Positions 54,401-63,824 of a stretch of 64,000 nucleotides of DNA are shown one piece after another. Position numbers and translations under genes: made by a program. This stretch comes from Bacteroides ovatus (lineage in GTDB: Bacteria > Bacteroidota > Bacteroidia > Bacteroidales > Bacteroidaceae): positions 6,200,001 to 6,264,000 of the forward strand of contig NZ_CP012938.1 in NCBI RefSeq assembly GCF_001314995.1, given 5' to 3'. The notes beneath the pieces are model-generated. The model was not told the DNA's origin. It saw only the letters and a list, made by a program, of their open reading frames with translations, and did no database searches. Within the stretch, counting starts at the first letter, position 1. Each line of letters opens with the position of its first letter.

Positions 54401-57051
54401 CTGTTATCACAATTCTATTAAATAATATTGATACCCTTAAAAAATGGATTATTGATTCTTGTGATGATAAGTTACGTACATCTTTCTATGAATGGTTGGC
54501 AAAAGAAGAAAAAGCGCATTCTCTAATTCCACTTGTTCCCACGTTTATGTTTGGGAAAGAGTGGAAAACAACAAATGAAGTTAAGTTAGAAGATAAACTC
54601 TTGTTTTCAACAGAGAAGATTTCAACCATAAAGTCAGTATTATCAAAACTTGGTTTTAAATGTTCTAATCATTCTGTTGAAGAACACCCATTATCATTGT
54701 TTATTGTTAGCCAAGATGAAAAAGCAATTTTTGAAAAAATAGAGGAAGAATCCTTAGATTCTCTCACATTTAATGAGAGATTGCATTTATTTGTGAATAT
54801 TGCAAAATTTAAAAATATTGGGGTTGAAACATTAAAAAAATGGAAAATCTTTAAAAATCAGAATGGTAAATATAGTCCATTATCTTCAATGTTTGCGTAT
54901 AATTCCAATTGTCCGGTTTGGCTATATGATTATATGTTAAAGCAAGAAGAAAATAACAGCTTAATTACTAGATACCTTGTTGTATCAACAGATATTTATT
55001 CAAGCATTATTGAACCATATATTGATGACTTGATAAGTATTACAGATATTTCAGATATTCATAAAACATTCTTGTCATATTGGAGACCCGGATTTACGAT
55101 AACATTGTTTTCAAAAAGCAATATACCTACAATAAGTTTACTTCGCATTGTAGAGCAATCCGATACTAATACTCAGGTAGCATATGCAAAGAGCATAAAA
55201 GCTATGCCACTTTTAAGTACGTTGGAATATGACAAAAAATCTTTCGAATATAGATGGATGAAGATGGCATTATCCAACGATACGGCTGTTTCTCATGCAC
55301 GCTCAATAATAACAATTAATGGTAAGAGTTTGTCAGAATATAATCTTAAAGATGATTTTTCAATAAACATAGGTGTAAAACTCTATACATTCTCGCTTTC
55401 GAAAATACTACCAGCATATTCATCATCTTCTATACTTAGCAATGTAAGTTCAAAGTTTTCAAGTATAGATGGATTCGAAAAGATATTTGCTCGAAGGGAA
55501 GTTAACCTTACTGATGTTCGAAATCAGTTATATAAAGAACTAACTGCATCAACTCAACTAATCACTGCAGAACAATTCTGTTTTCTTATTGTGTATAGAA
55601 AGTTTTGTGGTTACAATTATTTCGATAATATGCTAAAATCATGCATTCGTGCTAATGATCAGAATCTTTTCATTAAAATACTTGACAAGAGTATGGCACT
55701 AGATATTGCAGATATATTAAGTCCTGTTATTACAAATGGAGGAGTTCAATATCCTTTTGATAAATTAGTTGGAACATATTTCGATAGTAATGAATTCACT
55801 TTACCAATAGAACAAGTGCCTTCGTTTATTGAGAACTGGGCTAATACGTTTGAAAAAAAACAATTCTTGATTCAACTTGGGTTGCATGACAAAGAAAGTA
55901 AAGAGATACTGCGGAGAAAATCATTTAAAGAGAATAAATTAGAGAATATATGGAATCTTAATGATGCTAACATAATAAGATCTTTCTTTAATTGGGTAGC
56001 TAACTCATTCCAACTTCCGATAGAATCAGAAAGCCAAGTAAATATATTGTCAAATCTATACAAAACTTTACGTCTAACTGGTTCATATTATGAAGATGAT
56101 TTCTGTAAAGCAGCAGAATGGTCAAATCAATTGTATTTAGATTGGAAACAGAATTCAAGAATGTCAATATACATAATTGAGGGAGAACTTCCGTATAGAG
56201 GCATTTATAATAATACTTACTTATTTAAAGGTTATGCGGGTGAATATACATATTTTGCAAACACTAGACATATCTATATATCAGCGAATAGAGAACCAGC
56301 ATCTTCTCTAGCGGATATATACTCCAATACTACATTATTAAAATGTCCTTTTTCTAAAGAGGATTGGAATATGATATTTCTCGTATCAGCGGATATTGTT
56401 CAAGAAAAGGATAAACGCATAGCAGAACTTGAGCGAATGCTTGAAGAAACAAAAAGTAAAAAAAGAATAGACGGTGATTATTATGAGGATGAAGAAAGTT
56501 ACGGCAATGTTTCCGACCGGGATAATCTTGACAAAGAATCTCGTATAGAGATGAATTTGGAAGCACGTAATGCTGCAAAAGATTACCTTGATTCATTAGA
56601 GGATTATGATTGCTCAGGATGGGATCCTAATTTGGGGAATGGTTTGGTTAAAGGTATTATTAAATTTAAAGGGAAATTAATAACCGTAGTCGTAACCAGT
56701 TCTATAGGACGAAAGCTATACCTTCATCCTAGATTATTCTCAGAATTAATGATAGATCCAGATAATTTGCTACTCAATTATGGCTATGATAGAAGGATAC
56801 ATCGTATAAGTTTTAATGATACTTTTAAAGACAATAAGGATGTCAACCTTATATTTGACACGGATATCATAACTCCTAAAGAATTTGCATATCTAGCTAA
56901 TAGATATATGTACTCAAAAAAGACATGCTTCGTTATAGAAAATATAACATATTCTATTTCAGACCAAATAAATGGTTTTGGACTTGACGAAAAGATGTCA
57001 GTTTCTGATGTTTATACAAATATTGATACAGATGAATTGTTTGACTTTTAG
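51463..57051 (+). CDS. S1-repeat, sacsin-like GHKL ATPase, DUF3883-like giant protein
   Basis: This 1862-residue protein is the first gene of a two-gene operon. Residues about 8-345 contain at least four S1-type RNA-binding repeats (for example VGDIIRVKITSIKPDLGAF and GTIYKVIIKSVESFGLIV). A sacsin-like GHKL ATPase follows: N-box FFELLQNADDAAP (residue about 495), G1 HDGFAF (about 525) and the G2-like GYKGIGFKSVF (about 553). A long poorly recognised middle region leads to a short coiled coil (about 1645-1670) and a C-terminal domain like NO VEIN/DUF3883 (about 1690-1862). Sacsin-like ATPases fused to nucleic-acid-binding domains occur in bacterial defence islands. The ATG at 51463 matches the first S1 repeat; a frame start at 51457 is nearly the same. 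Confidence 0.88.
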   Translation: MTTYNNPSVGDIIRVKITSIKPDLGAFAKMPNGVDGLIRLHDISWSNQSVTLSSLSEGDVLDVKVIKELPDGKLNLSRKNLLPNPRTVEKGTIYKVIIKSVESFGLIVNLGDSTALVHVSELPTIEYKEGEEITCVVIDNNYDPEKHRNKISMSVLALHDYFAKVHSENERVKCLFKGIIKNENSTSALIEADGLIKVIVPLKRFVEPYKTRLLNNEIETDEELEFVFIKYNEKLKDVVLDMRPIEAEEKKARVDWLRSQLNKGDIIDAIVKNINNKFATIDIGNTGILGSIYRDELSPNKVIRASDEVFPGEHVRVAYMGEDNGQLIFSRKFFVEDKYEESLYELSLTDLLATMGLTTNRFIGKVIEINSKYFFTNLMSTGDVKEENNGKLLVDPINGKCLIAIVDNRLRNFFVSGNYYEIEIDMPRKEYRMEQGSPYMFCVSSNKIKEAENPYKESVSLSFKQHTSPNTNTSVANLLEEVGQNLYTSKKRMFFELLQNADDAAPENGVKVKLQLSDNYFVVTHDGFAFNKHDFESITSAAKSTKSASSKKTGYKGIGFKSVFTNSESVLIKSAGYNFSFDKNLPIYNDFKAFYYHVNDIENDVEKQKEFLHKYLKFFREFKGVKDIPWQLLPIWYESLKIDPYDSIFNQKENVAIALKMDEETLSEYHEAIKEVFSEPRFMLFLRNTNRVQLIDKDKCLTIQKKIDRKNNIVSLVNSFNEDRLFEDFCIYSSDNLLVNDDEFKKAGIQIRRKERTNNRGEKENYFIKLDQDGNELTEVAGIPDRIASAKETTISFAIKLDEDGLVTPIGEDDLSLYAYLPMNEHRFKFPFYLNADFIPKSDREGIQSDNPWNFFLFYMIGKQIVSMVSSYASELNVNYLNLLPTKELTYFSQDTATLVDSFNRGYKDALTNKAFILNDNNDIVGPDNIIFDASGLSSAIGASDFYKLIGTTKHLPHESIDSSSLSKEIFGIEKITTETVITILLNNIDTLKKWIIDSCDDKLRTSFYEWLAKEEKAHSLIPLVPTFMFGKEWKTTNEVKLEDKLLFSTEKISTIKSVLSKLGFKCSNHSVEEHPLSLFIVSQDEKAIFEKIEEESLDSLTFNERLHLFVNIAKFKNIGVETLKKWKIFKNQNGKYSPLSSMFAYNSNCPVWLYDYMLKQEENNSLITRYLVVSTDIYSSIIEPYIDDLISITDISDIHKTFLSYWRPGFTITLFSKSNIPTISLLRIVEQSDTNTQVAYAKSIKAMPLLSTLEYDKKSFEYRWMKMALSNDTAVSHARSIITINGKSLSEYNLKDDFSINIGVKLYTFSLSKILPAYSSSSILSNVSSKFSSIDGFEKIFARREVNLTDVRNQLYKELTASTQLITAEQFCFLIVYRKFCGYNYFDNMLKSCIRANDQNLFIKILDKSMALDIADILSPVITNGGVQYPFDKLVGTYFDSNEFTLPIEQVPSFIENWANTFEKKQFLIQLGLHDKESKEILRRKSFKENKLENIWNLNDANIIRSFFNWVANSFQLPIESESQVNILSNLYKTLRLTGSYYEDDFCKAAEWSNQLYLDWKQNSRMSIYIIEGELPYRGIYNNTYLFKGYAGEYTYFANTRHIYISANREPASSLADIYSNTTLLKCPFSKEDWNMIFLVSADIVQEKDKRIAELERMLEETKSKKRIDGDYYEDEESYGNVSDRDNLDKESRIEMNLEARNAAKDYLDSLEDYDCSGWDPNLGNGLVKGIIKFKGKLITVVVTSSIGRKLYLHPRLFSELMIDPDNLLLNYGYDRRIHRISFNDTFKDNKDVNLIFDTDIITPKEFAYLANRYMYSKKTCFVIENITYSISDQINGFGLDEKMSVSDVYTNIDTDELFDF

Positions 57052-57063
57052 AATAAAAATATA

Positions 57064-59355
57064 ATGTATTATACAAGAGAGCAACATAAGAGATTTCTTG
57101 ATAAAGAACTTGTAGCAATAAGTGAAGAATATCTAAAGAAACTCAATTCTAAAGCAATTGCATTATTAACAGATAATGAAGTGTATGTTACACAGTTTGT
57201 AAAGCTAGATTTACAAATGGCTGATTCCAATAATGCAGACCGTAACGTATTGGGATCTGGGCAACTTATACTTCGTTTTAAGAAGGATAAAGGAATTCCA
57301 CGCAAGAATGAATATTTTACTGCAGTCGTATTAGAAAAAGAAATGAGTATTCTAAGGTATTGGGGAGAAATCAGTTGGGGTAACTTGCGTCGTCACCAAG
57401 TCGAATTTTCGGAAGTACATTGTGTCTGGCAGGGTAAAACGGATGACAATGGTTTCCTACTGTGTGGTTTTACTGGATTGTCAATAGATATGGCTAAATT
57501 CCTAGAAAACAAAGAAGGATGTGTAATTGTCCTTGGCCCTCAAGAGCCACCAATGGATTATTATCAGAACCTTATTGATATCGTTAACAACAACGACACA
57601 AATATGGTAGCCAAGGACATTTTGGATTTTGATAAGAAGTTTATTGTATGGAATCCTATTCATATTAATTCAAATAAAGAACAAGTTGAAGAGATAGTCA
57701 AGACGTTAGAATCCACTTCTCAACTGATATTTCAGGGCCCTCCAGGTACTGGGAAAACTTATCTTATGGCTGAACTTGTTGCACATTTGCTGAGCCAAAA
57801 TAGTAGTGTGCTTGTTACTGCCATGACTAACAGAGCACTGATAGAACTTGCAGAAAAGGACAGCCTAAAAAAATACCTCTCCGATAAGCGGGTAATGAAA
57901 ACTAATGTATCTTCTGATGAACTTATTACTTGCAAAAATCTTTGTCCTATTGATAGTAAAAAAATAACATGTATTTCTGGCAATCTTACACTCTCAACAT
58001 TCTATAATACAAGCGGTTGGGCTAAACAAAGTTATTATGAACAACCGTTTGACTATGTAATTATGGATGAAGCAAGTCAGGCTTTGTTTGGAATGATAGC
58101 TGCATGTAAAAATCTTGGAAGAAAGGTTATATGGATTGGTGATCAAAACCAGATGCAGCCAATTGTATTGTTAAGCGAAGAAACGCTTATGAGGAATGAC
58201 TTCGCTATGCTTGCAAATGGTTTTGCAACACTCTGTGAGAACTTTAACTACAAGTCGTTTATTTTAACAGAAACACATCGTTTATTGAAAAAATCTGCGG
58301 ATTTGACAAGTATTTTCTATCATACACCTATTAAATCGGTAGCTGACTTTAAGTATGAGTTAGCAAATACTACTATACACTATATTCCTAAGGAAGGTGG
58401 TACAATTCTTATTCCTAAGGAGATGCCTATCGGTGAGAAAGTAGATAAAGGCAGCTGTGATTTCACTATTAGAATTGTTAATGATTTATTATCATCTTAT
58501 CCTAAATTGAATATTGCAGTATTAACAAAATTTCGTGCTGCAGTTAGAATGTTACAGAATAGTTTTATAAGTAAATATGGTAGCAAAAACAATGTTCTCA
58601 TCGACACAGTTGAACGAGTTCAAGGTATGACTTGCGATGTTTGTATTTATTATATTCCTAACACAATGATTGGAATGTCTCTTGATAGAGCACTGTTTAA
58701 TGTTGCAACAAGTCGTGCAAAACAACTAACAATAATTGTTGCGGATAAATCAATACTCAATACATCATGCCATAGAGATGTTCGTTCGTACTTAATCAAA
58801 ATAACTTCTGGTATTATACCAGAAATAATAGATGAGTATTCAAATAAACTTAAAGATAGTATAATTGAAGGTAACGGGATAAGTTTGCATCTAAAAGGGA
58901 AAATAGACCTCTCAAAATTTGAGACTTCAAAACAAAAATCTGTTAAGTCAACCACCCAAAAGAATATATATATCATCGATACTAATGTGTTTGTTAATTG
59001 TCCAGATATTATTTCTAAGATTGATGAACATTATCAAGTTGTCATGTCTGCAAAAGTTATAGACGAGTTGGACAAACTTAAAATTAAGCTTGATGCGGCA
59101 AACAAAAAAAATGTAGAAACGGCTTTGCGATTGATCAATAAAGCAATGGATAAGCCGAATGTCTCAATGGAACTTTCTGATCCTGATTTATTGCCAAATG
59201 ATTTTAATAAAAAATCTCCAGATAATAACATATTAACGGTGGCACTTAAATTTAAAAATGAAAATCCTATTCTTTTAACTTCCGATAATGGCTTACAAGT
59301 AAAAGCAAAAGGACTAAGAATTGCAACTATTACACTTAAAGATTTCTTAAATTAG
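57064..59355 (+). CDS. Upf1-like SF1 helicase fused to a PIN nuclease domain
   Basis: This 763-residue protein is a superfamily 1 helicase of the Upf1/SMUBP2-like branch: Walker A GPPGTGKT (near residue 225), DEASQ (near 330), GDQNQMQP (near 358), and the later RVQGMTCDV and ATSRAK motifs. A PIN domain follows at residues about 634-763, with four acidic residues in order: IDTNVFVN, VIDELDKLK, SPDNNIL and LTSDNG. A PIN RNase tied to an Upf1-like helicase resembles the eukaryotic Upf1-SMG6 pair. It begins 12 bases after the giant ATPase, so the two almost certainly form one functional system. RNA is the likely substrate because of the S1 repeats and PIN domain. Confidence 0.9.
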   Translation: MYYTREQHKRFLDKELVAISEEYLKKLNSKAIALLTDNEVYVTQFVKLDLQMADSNNADRNVLGSGQLILRFKKDKGIPRKNEYFTAVVLEKEMSILRYWGEISWGNLRRHQVEFSEVHCVWQGKTDDNGFLLCGFTGLSIDMAKFLENKEGCVIVLGPQEPPMDYYQNLIDIVNNNDTNMVAKDILDFDKKFIVWNPIHINSNKEQVEEIVKTLESTSQLIFQGPPGTGKTYLMAELVAHLLSQNSSVLVTAMTNRALIELAEKDSLKKYLSDKRVMKTNVSSDELITCKNLCPIDSKKITCISGNLTLSTFYNTSGWAKQSYYEQPFDYVIMDEASQALFGMIAACKNLGRKVIWIGDQNQMQPIVLLSEETLMRNDFAMLANGFATLCENFNYKSFILTETHRLLKKSADLTSIFYHTPIKSVADFKYELANTTIHYIPKEGGTILIPKEMPIGEKVDKGSCDFTIRIVNDLLSSYPKLNIAVLTKFRAAVRMLQNSFISKYGSKNNVLIDTVERVQGMTCDVCIYYIPNTMIGMSLDRALFNVATSRAKQLTIIVADKSILNTSCHRDVRSYLIKITSGIIPEIIDEYSNKLKDSIIEGNGISLHLKGKIDLSKFETSKQKSVKSTTQKNIYIIDTNVFVNCPDIISKIDEHYQVVMSAKVIDELDKLKIKLDAANKKNVETALRLINKAMDKPNVSMELSDPDLLPNDFNKKSPDNNILTVALKFKNENPILLTSDNGLQVKAKGLRIATITLKDFLN

Positions 59356-59371
59356 TATGTATTCGAATTGC

Positions 59372-59418
59372 ATATTTTGTTAAAATTACCCTATTGATTT
59401 GATTATTATGTGTTTATA
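59372..59418 (+). repeat. 47-bp imperfect direct repeat, right copy
   Basis: This differs from 51221-51267 at five positions. Weak similarity continues for about 40 bases beyond, including a -7 element in both (59444-59451 and 51292-51299). Confidence 0.75.
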
Positions 59419-59675
59419 TCACGATATTTATCAAATAAATCTGTACTTTTGCAGTAAAGAGCTGTGGTTGCTTATGGATGCTTATTTTCGGGTTTGCACT
59501 ATATTTGCAACACGTTCACGCAAGTTGCTCATACAGAGATGCTGTTGATTTTGAGGAAGTGAAATAAAATTGCTGAATGACTATTATTCTATATCGGAAA
59601 GTTCAAAAAAAAGTCCGTACGTCTTTTTTTTAGGGCGATTTGTCGAATAAATTTTCTGGTAATGAAAATGTAGCT

Positions 59676-59683
59676 TATCTTTG
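59676..59683 (+). promoter_or_regulatory. Bacteroides -7 element of the M64 peptidase gene
   Basis: TATCTTTG fits TAnnTTTG, 21 bases before the ATG at 59704. Confidence 0.6.
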
Positions 59684-59703
59684 GTATAACAAAATAACAT
59701 GTA

Positions 59704-61350
59704 ATGGGTATGAGAACAATTTATCTTCTATTATTTCCCTTGTTTTTGTTTTTTATAGTATCCTGTACTGAAGATGAAGTAGATCCTAACTTCTCGATAG
59801 AGAATGTCGGAGATGTCGTGATGGGTTCGGCTAAAGGTTCGCAGGTAACAATCAGTTTTACGAGTACCCGTGAATGGAAGGCGAGTACAGTTGCGGATTG
59901 GTTTACAATCGCTCCGGTTTCGGGAGAAGCGGGTACGTGCAATATTACGCTTACTGCTATCAGTGAGAATATAACAGGAAATGTACGTACAGCAACACTT
60001 ACATTAACTTCTGGGACATTGACGCAAGACATTACCATAGAGCAGGAATCGGCAGAATTTGTGAATCTTGAGCAGAATATATATAATGTATCTGTTGAAG
60101 GTGGGGAATTGGATATTAGATTCTCTACGAATATAGCTGAAGATGAATTGTTGATTTATGGTTCTTTGGGTACTGGCACTTGGCTGACACAGGAGACAAA
60201 AACTCGTGCATCCTCTTCCTACATGCTTAATCTGACTGTATTGCCTAATACTGATGGTGTTTCCCGTACTGCCTATATCTACTTTGTGAAAGTAACTGAT
60301 ATGGAATCAATCGTAGTAGAGATGGTTACTATCATACAAAGGGGGGAAGTGGCTAGTGAATCTACTGATTATTCGTCAGATAAAAAAGTACGTGTTCTGC
60401 AAACAGCAAAGTTGGGAAAAGGGCTTCCTATTGTGCTTATGGGCGATGGATTTATAGATACTGAAATTAACGATGGAACTTATGATGCGGTTATGGACAA
60501 AGCTTTTGAGAATCTTTTTACGGAAGAACCCATCAAGTCACTTCGAGATTATTTTAATGTATATGCAGTAACTGCGGTTTCGAAACACAATATTTTTGGT
60601 ACAGGATATGAAACAGCGCTTGGTTGTGAACTGGCGGGTGGAAACAGTACGGGGATTTCCGGTGAAGATAATGCTGTACAACGTTATGTACAATGCGTGG
60701 ATAATATAGATATGAGTGAAACATTGGCTGTTGTAATTCTAAATTCTCCTGCGTATGCAGGAACTACTTATTTTGGTTATACTAATCAGACGAAAGTGGT
60801 TGAGTTTGCTATTGCTTATTGCCCGGTGATATACGATTTGCAAAGTGAAAGTTTCAGGCAGGTACTTGTACACGAGGCTGTTGGACATGGTTTTGCCAAA
60901 TTGGAAGATGAGTATGCTTATCAGGAAAATGGGACTATTTCTTCTAAAGAAATAAAAAATGTACAGTATCTGCAGACATTAGGATGGGCGCAGAATGTTG
61001 ATTTTACATCCGATCCATCTCAGGTACTTTGGTCTGCTTTCTTGAATGATAATCGGTATGTGTCAGAAAAACTGGGAGTATTTGAAGGGGCATGTACTTA
61101 TATAAAAGGGGCGTATCGTCCTTCGGAAGAGAGTATGATGAATAGTAATACCGAGGGATTTAATGCTCCTTCCCGTAAAGCGATATATGATAAAATAATG
61201 GAAAGAAGTTTGGGTACACAAATGTCTTATGAGGAGTTTGCCGTATTTGATTTACAGAATAAATCACAAACGCGCAGTGCTAAACCAACTGTAGGACCAA
61301 GTAAGCCATTCACGCGTCCTCACTTTGTAAATAGAATGTTAGATAAGTAA
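59704..61350 (+). CDS. M64-family (IgA peptidase-like) lipoprotein with BACON domains
   Basis: This 548-residue lipoprotein has a signal peptide with lipobox FFIVSC (Cys near 20). One BACON domain spans about residues 30-115 (WKASTVADWF and later TLTSGTLTQDITIEQE), and a second beta-sandwich follows to about 210. The C-terminal domain is an M64-type metallopeptidase with metal site VHEAVGHGFAKLEDEYAY (near residue 394). The site has one more residue between the histidines than the classic HExxH, as in some Bacteroides members. It is probably surface-exposed and acts on host or mucin glycoprotein. It is transcribed alone and ends at a strong terminator. Confidence 0.9.
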   Translation: MGMRTIYLLLFPLFLFFIVSCTEDEVDPNFSIENVGDVVMGSAKGSQVTISFTSTREWKASTVADWFTIAPVSGEAGTCNITLTAISENITGNVRTATLTLTSGTLTQDITIEQESAEFVNLEQNIYNVSVEGGELDIRFSTNIAEDELLIYGSLGTGTWLTQETKTRASSSYMLNLTVLPNTDGVSRTAYIYFVKVTDMESIVVEMVTIIQRGEVASESTDYSSDKKVRVLQTAKLGKGLPIVLMGDGFIDTEINDGTYDAVMDKAFENLFTEEPIKSLRDYFNVYAVTAVSKHNIFGTGYETALGCELAGGNSTGISGEDNAVQRYVQCVDNIDMSETLAVVILNSPAYAGTTYFGYTNQTKVVEFAIAYCPVIYDLQSESFRQVLVHEAVGHGFAKLEDEYAYQENGTISSKEIKNVQYLQTLGWAQNVDFTSDPSQVLWSAFLNDNRYVSEKLGVFEGACTYIKGAYRPSEESMMNSNTEGFNAPSRKAIYDKIMERSLGTQMSYEEFAVFDLQNKSQTRSAKPTVGPSKPFTRPHFVNRMLDK

Positions 61351-61352
61351 AG

Positions 61353-61399
61353 CAGATGAGGCTGAACTTCAAGTTTAGTTTTGAGTTCAGCCTCATCTG
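61353..61399 (+). terminator. Terminator of the M64 peptidase gene
   Basis: A perfect 16-bp stem (61353-61368 with 61384-61399) starts three bases after the stop codon. Confidence 0.85.
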
Positions 61400-61525
61400 G
61401 ACTTTATATGTAACGTATTTATTTTGAATCAGAACTTTATTGCAGTATACAGCCTGTACAAAAACATTAAAGCTGTTGTATTGGGTGTACTTTACTTTTG
61501 TATTCCATTCTGGCTTAGATACAAA

Positions 61526-63781
61526 TTACGTTAAGTACAGTATTTCTCTAATCTTTTCCCGGTTGCCTACAATCCAGACGAGATCCCCTAATTGGAAAGT
61601 TGTGTCTTTATCCAAGGTAATCAGTTCGTCATTTCGTTCAATAGCTACAACAATGCTATCATGCTTCTCTCCTAAATGAGACTGAGCGATGGTCTGATTT
61701 AAAAAGCGGAATTCTTCGTCTACCGTGAAAGAGTGGAGAGTTATCTTTTTATCCACTGCATCCATATCTGATGTATTTTTTACATCTTCTATTCTATTTC
61801 TGAATTCCTGCAATTGCGTATCTGTACCAACTACTGTCAATTTATCCTGCGGATAGATGTGTTCAGAGCTTTTCGGTATATATATGTTCAGATCGCCACG
61901 AGTGATCGCGACGACATTTACTCCAAAATTTTGCCTGAATGAAAGTTCTCCTAAAGACTTGCCGATGTAATCGGAATAAGGCGATACGAGGATAGATGTC
62001 AAGTCAAGGTCTTTATCATTGAATTCGCTATTGAAACTTGTTTTTAGCGGGTGCCGTTTTTTAGCTACCTCTTCCCGTCGGTTAAGATTGGCAAGGAATC
62101 TTGTTTCCAATCGTGAATATTGCGTGAGGTCTTCCCTAAGAATAAGAATCAATGCTACTACGGCTATGGCAATAATCACACTTATTCCCCAGTTTAGTTT
62201 AAAGTAGCTGATGACTACACTAGTGATAAAGAAAAGAGCAACAGATACACGTCCCAGAACCAGGGAAACCAGGCGTCCGTGATTGTAATTCTCGTCTCTC
62301 CATAGCTTCAGGAATAATTCCGAAGAGTTGTATTTGTTGGAGATGAGCGCCCATAAAAAAGGAGTCATAAGCAGAAGAGTACCCAGACACATCACCAGTT
62401 TGATCCATATAGTGATAGGAGTAAACATTTCGCTGATGGCGGGATAAATGATTTGTATCGACAGCAGCCAAATAGCAGTGAGCAGTACGCTATAGATGAC
62501 AACTCTCCCAATCATGTTTTTTAGTAATTTCTTCCAGTCACTATCGTGGTTCATGGTCTTCTTGCCGGAAGCATAACGATCTAATGTCTCCTGTACTTTA
62601 GTAGGCAATATTTTGTAAAGCCATTCGGCAAAAGGATTGGCTAAACGGATAAAGTAAGGAGTCGTGAAAGTGGTAATAACAGATACAGCCACAATGATAG
62701 GTGAAATAAACGGATCAAGCACTTTGAGCGAAACACCCAGTCCGGCAATAATGAAAGCAAACTCTCCGATTTGTGCCAGGCTGAATCCGGATTTGATGGA
62801 AGTGTTCAGTGGTTCTCCGGATAAGAGTACGCCAAACGAAGAGAAAATGGCTTTGCCGATAATGGTAACCAGTGTAATGATGATGACAGGCCAGGCGTAT
62901 TCTACCAATACAGCCGGATTCACTAGCATACCGACCGAAACGAAAAAGATAGCTCCGAAGAGATCTTTTACCGGTTGTATGATATGTTCGATATGTTCGG
63001 CCTCGATGGTTTCGGCAAGGATAGATCCCATGATAAATGCTCCTAGCGCTGTTGAAAAACCTGTGTAAGTAGCCAATACCACCATTCCCAGACAAAGACC
63101 GAGAGAGACAATCAGAAGAGTTTCGTTATTCATCAACTTCTTTGCTTTTTTGAGAAAGGCCGGAATAACGAAGATACCTATGAGAAACCACAGGATTAAA
63201 AAGAAAACGACCTTGAGCACACTTATCAGCAAATCTTCACCCACAAAGTCTTGACTCACTGCCATTGTGGAAAGAAGCACCATCATTAAGATAGCAATCA
63301 GGTCTTCCACTACCAGAGTACCGAATACGATACCGGTAAAACGTTGGTTACGCAATTCCAGATCATTGAAGGCTTTGATAATGATTGTAGTGGACGACAT
63401 AGACAACATTCCCCCCAGGAAAATGGAATTCATAGTGCCCCATCCTAATAATTGTCCCACCAAATATCCAATGAGCAACATACTGATTACTTCGGTGATA
63501 GCCGTTATAAAAGCTGTGGAACCTACATTCATGAGCTTCTTAAAACTAAACTCCAGTCCGAGTGCAAAGAGCAGGAATATAACACCTATTTCTGCCCATA
63601 TATTGATATTCTCAATATCTCCTACTGTAGGGAAAATATTAATATAAGGACCTGCCAGCAATCCGGCAATAATGTAACCTAAGACTAAAGGCTGTTTTAG
63701 CCATTTGAACAACAAGGTTATGATACTGGCCGATATTAATATCAGCGCAAGGTCGGCAATCAAAGTTGGCAAGTGTGACAT
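61526..63781 (-). CDS. Kef-type cation/proton antiporter with TrkA-C domains
   Basis: This 751-residue protein has an N-terminal Na+/H+-exchanger domain (residues 1-390, about 12 membrane helices, with GLEFSFKKL near the start and the LAQIGEFAFII region), a set of further membrane helices (about 430-565) and two C-terminal TrkA-C-like domains (about 600-680 and 690-751). It likely exchanges K+ or Na+ for protons, gated by nucleotide or ligand binding to the TrkA-C part. Its start is at 63781. It lies 50 bases after the stop of the phosphate transporter on the same strand. Confidence 0.92.
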   Translation of the reverse strand: MSHLPTLIADLALILISASIITLLFKWLKQPLVLGYIIAGLLAGPYINIFPTVGDIENINIWAEIGVIFLLFALGLEFSFKKLMNVGSTAFITAITEVISMLLIGYLVGQLLGWGTMNSIFLGGMLSMSSTTIIIKAFNDLELRNQRFTGIVFGTLVVEDLIAILMMVLLSTMAVSQDFVGEDLLISVLKVVFFLILWFLIGIFVIPAFLKKAKKLMNNETLLIVSLGLCLGMVVLATYTGFSTALGAFIMGSILAETIEAEHIEHIIQPVKDLFGAIFFVSVGMLVNPAVLVEYAWPVIIITLVTIIGKAIFSSFGVLLSGEPLNTSIKSGFSLAQIGEFAFIIAGLGVSLKVLDPFISPIIVAVSVITTFTTPYFIRLANPFAEWLYKILPTKVQETLDRYASGKKTMNHDSDWKKLLKNMIGRVVIYSVLLTAIWLLSIQIIYPAISEMFTPITIWIKLVMCLGTLLLMTPFLWALISNKYNSSELFLKLWRDENYNHGRLVSLVLGRVSVALFFITSVVISYFKLNWGISVIIAIAVVALILILREDLTQYSRLETRFLANLNRREEVAKKRHPLKTSFNSEFNDKDLDLTSILVSPYSDYIGKSLGELSFRQNFGVNVVAITRGDLNIYIPKSSEHIYPQDKLTVVGTDTQLQEFRNRIEDVKNTSDMDAVDKKITLHSFTVDEEFRFLNQTIAQSHLGEKHDSIVVAIERNDELITLDKDTTFQLGDLVWIVGNREKIREILYLT

Positions 63782-63824
63782 TAGATGTGGGTTTATTTAT
63801 TATAACATTCCTGATAGATAATAT

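Larger units (their letters stand above)
59356..59703. other. Intergenic region at the right edge of the accessory island
   Basis: It contains the right direct repeat (59372-59418), a -7 element TACTTTTG (59444-59451), an inverted-repeat-poor stretch, an A/T hairpin-like run (59606-59634) and the -7 element of the next gene. No gene was seen. Confidence 0.5.
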
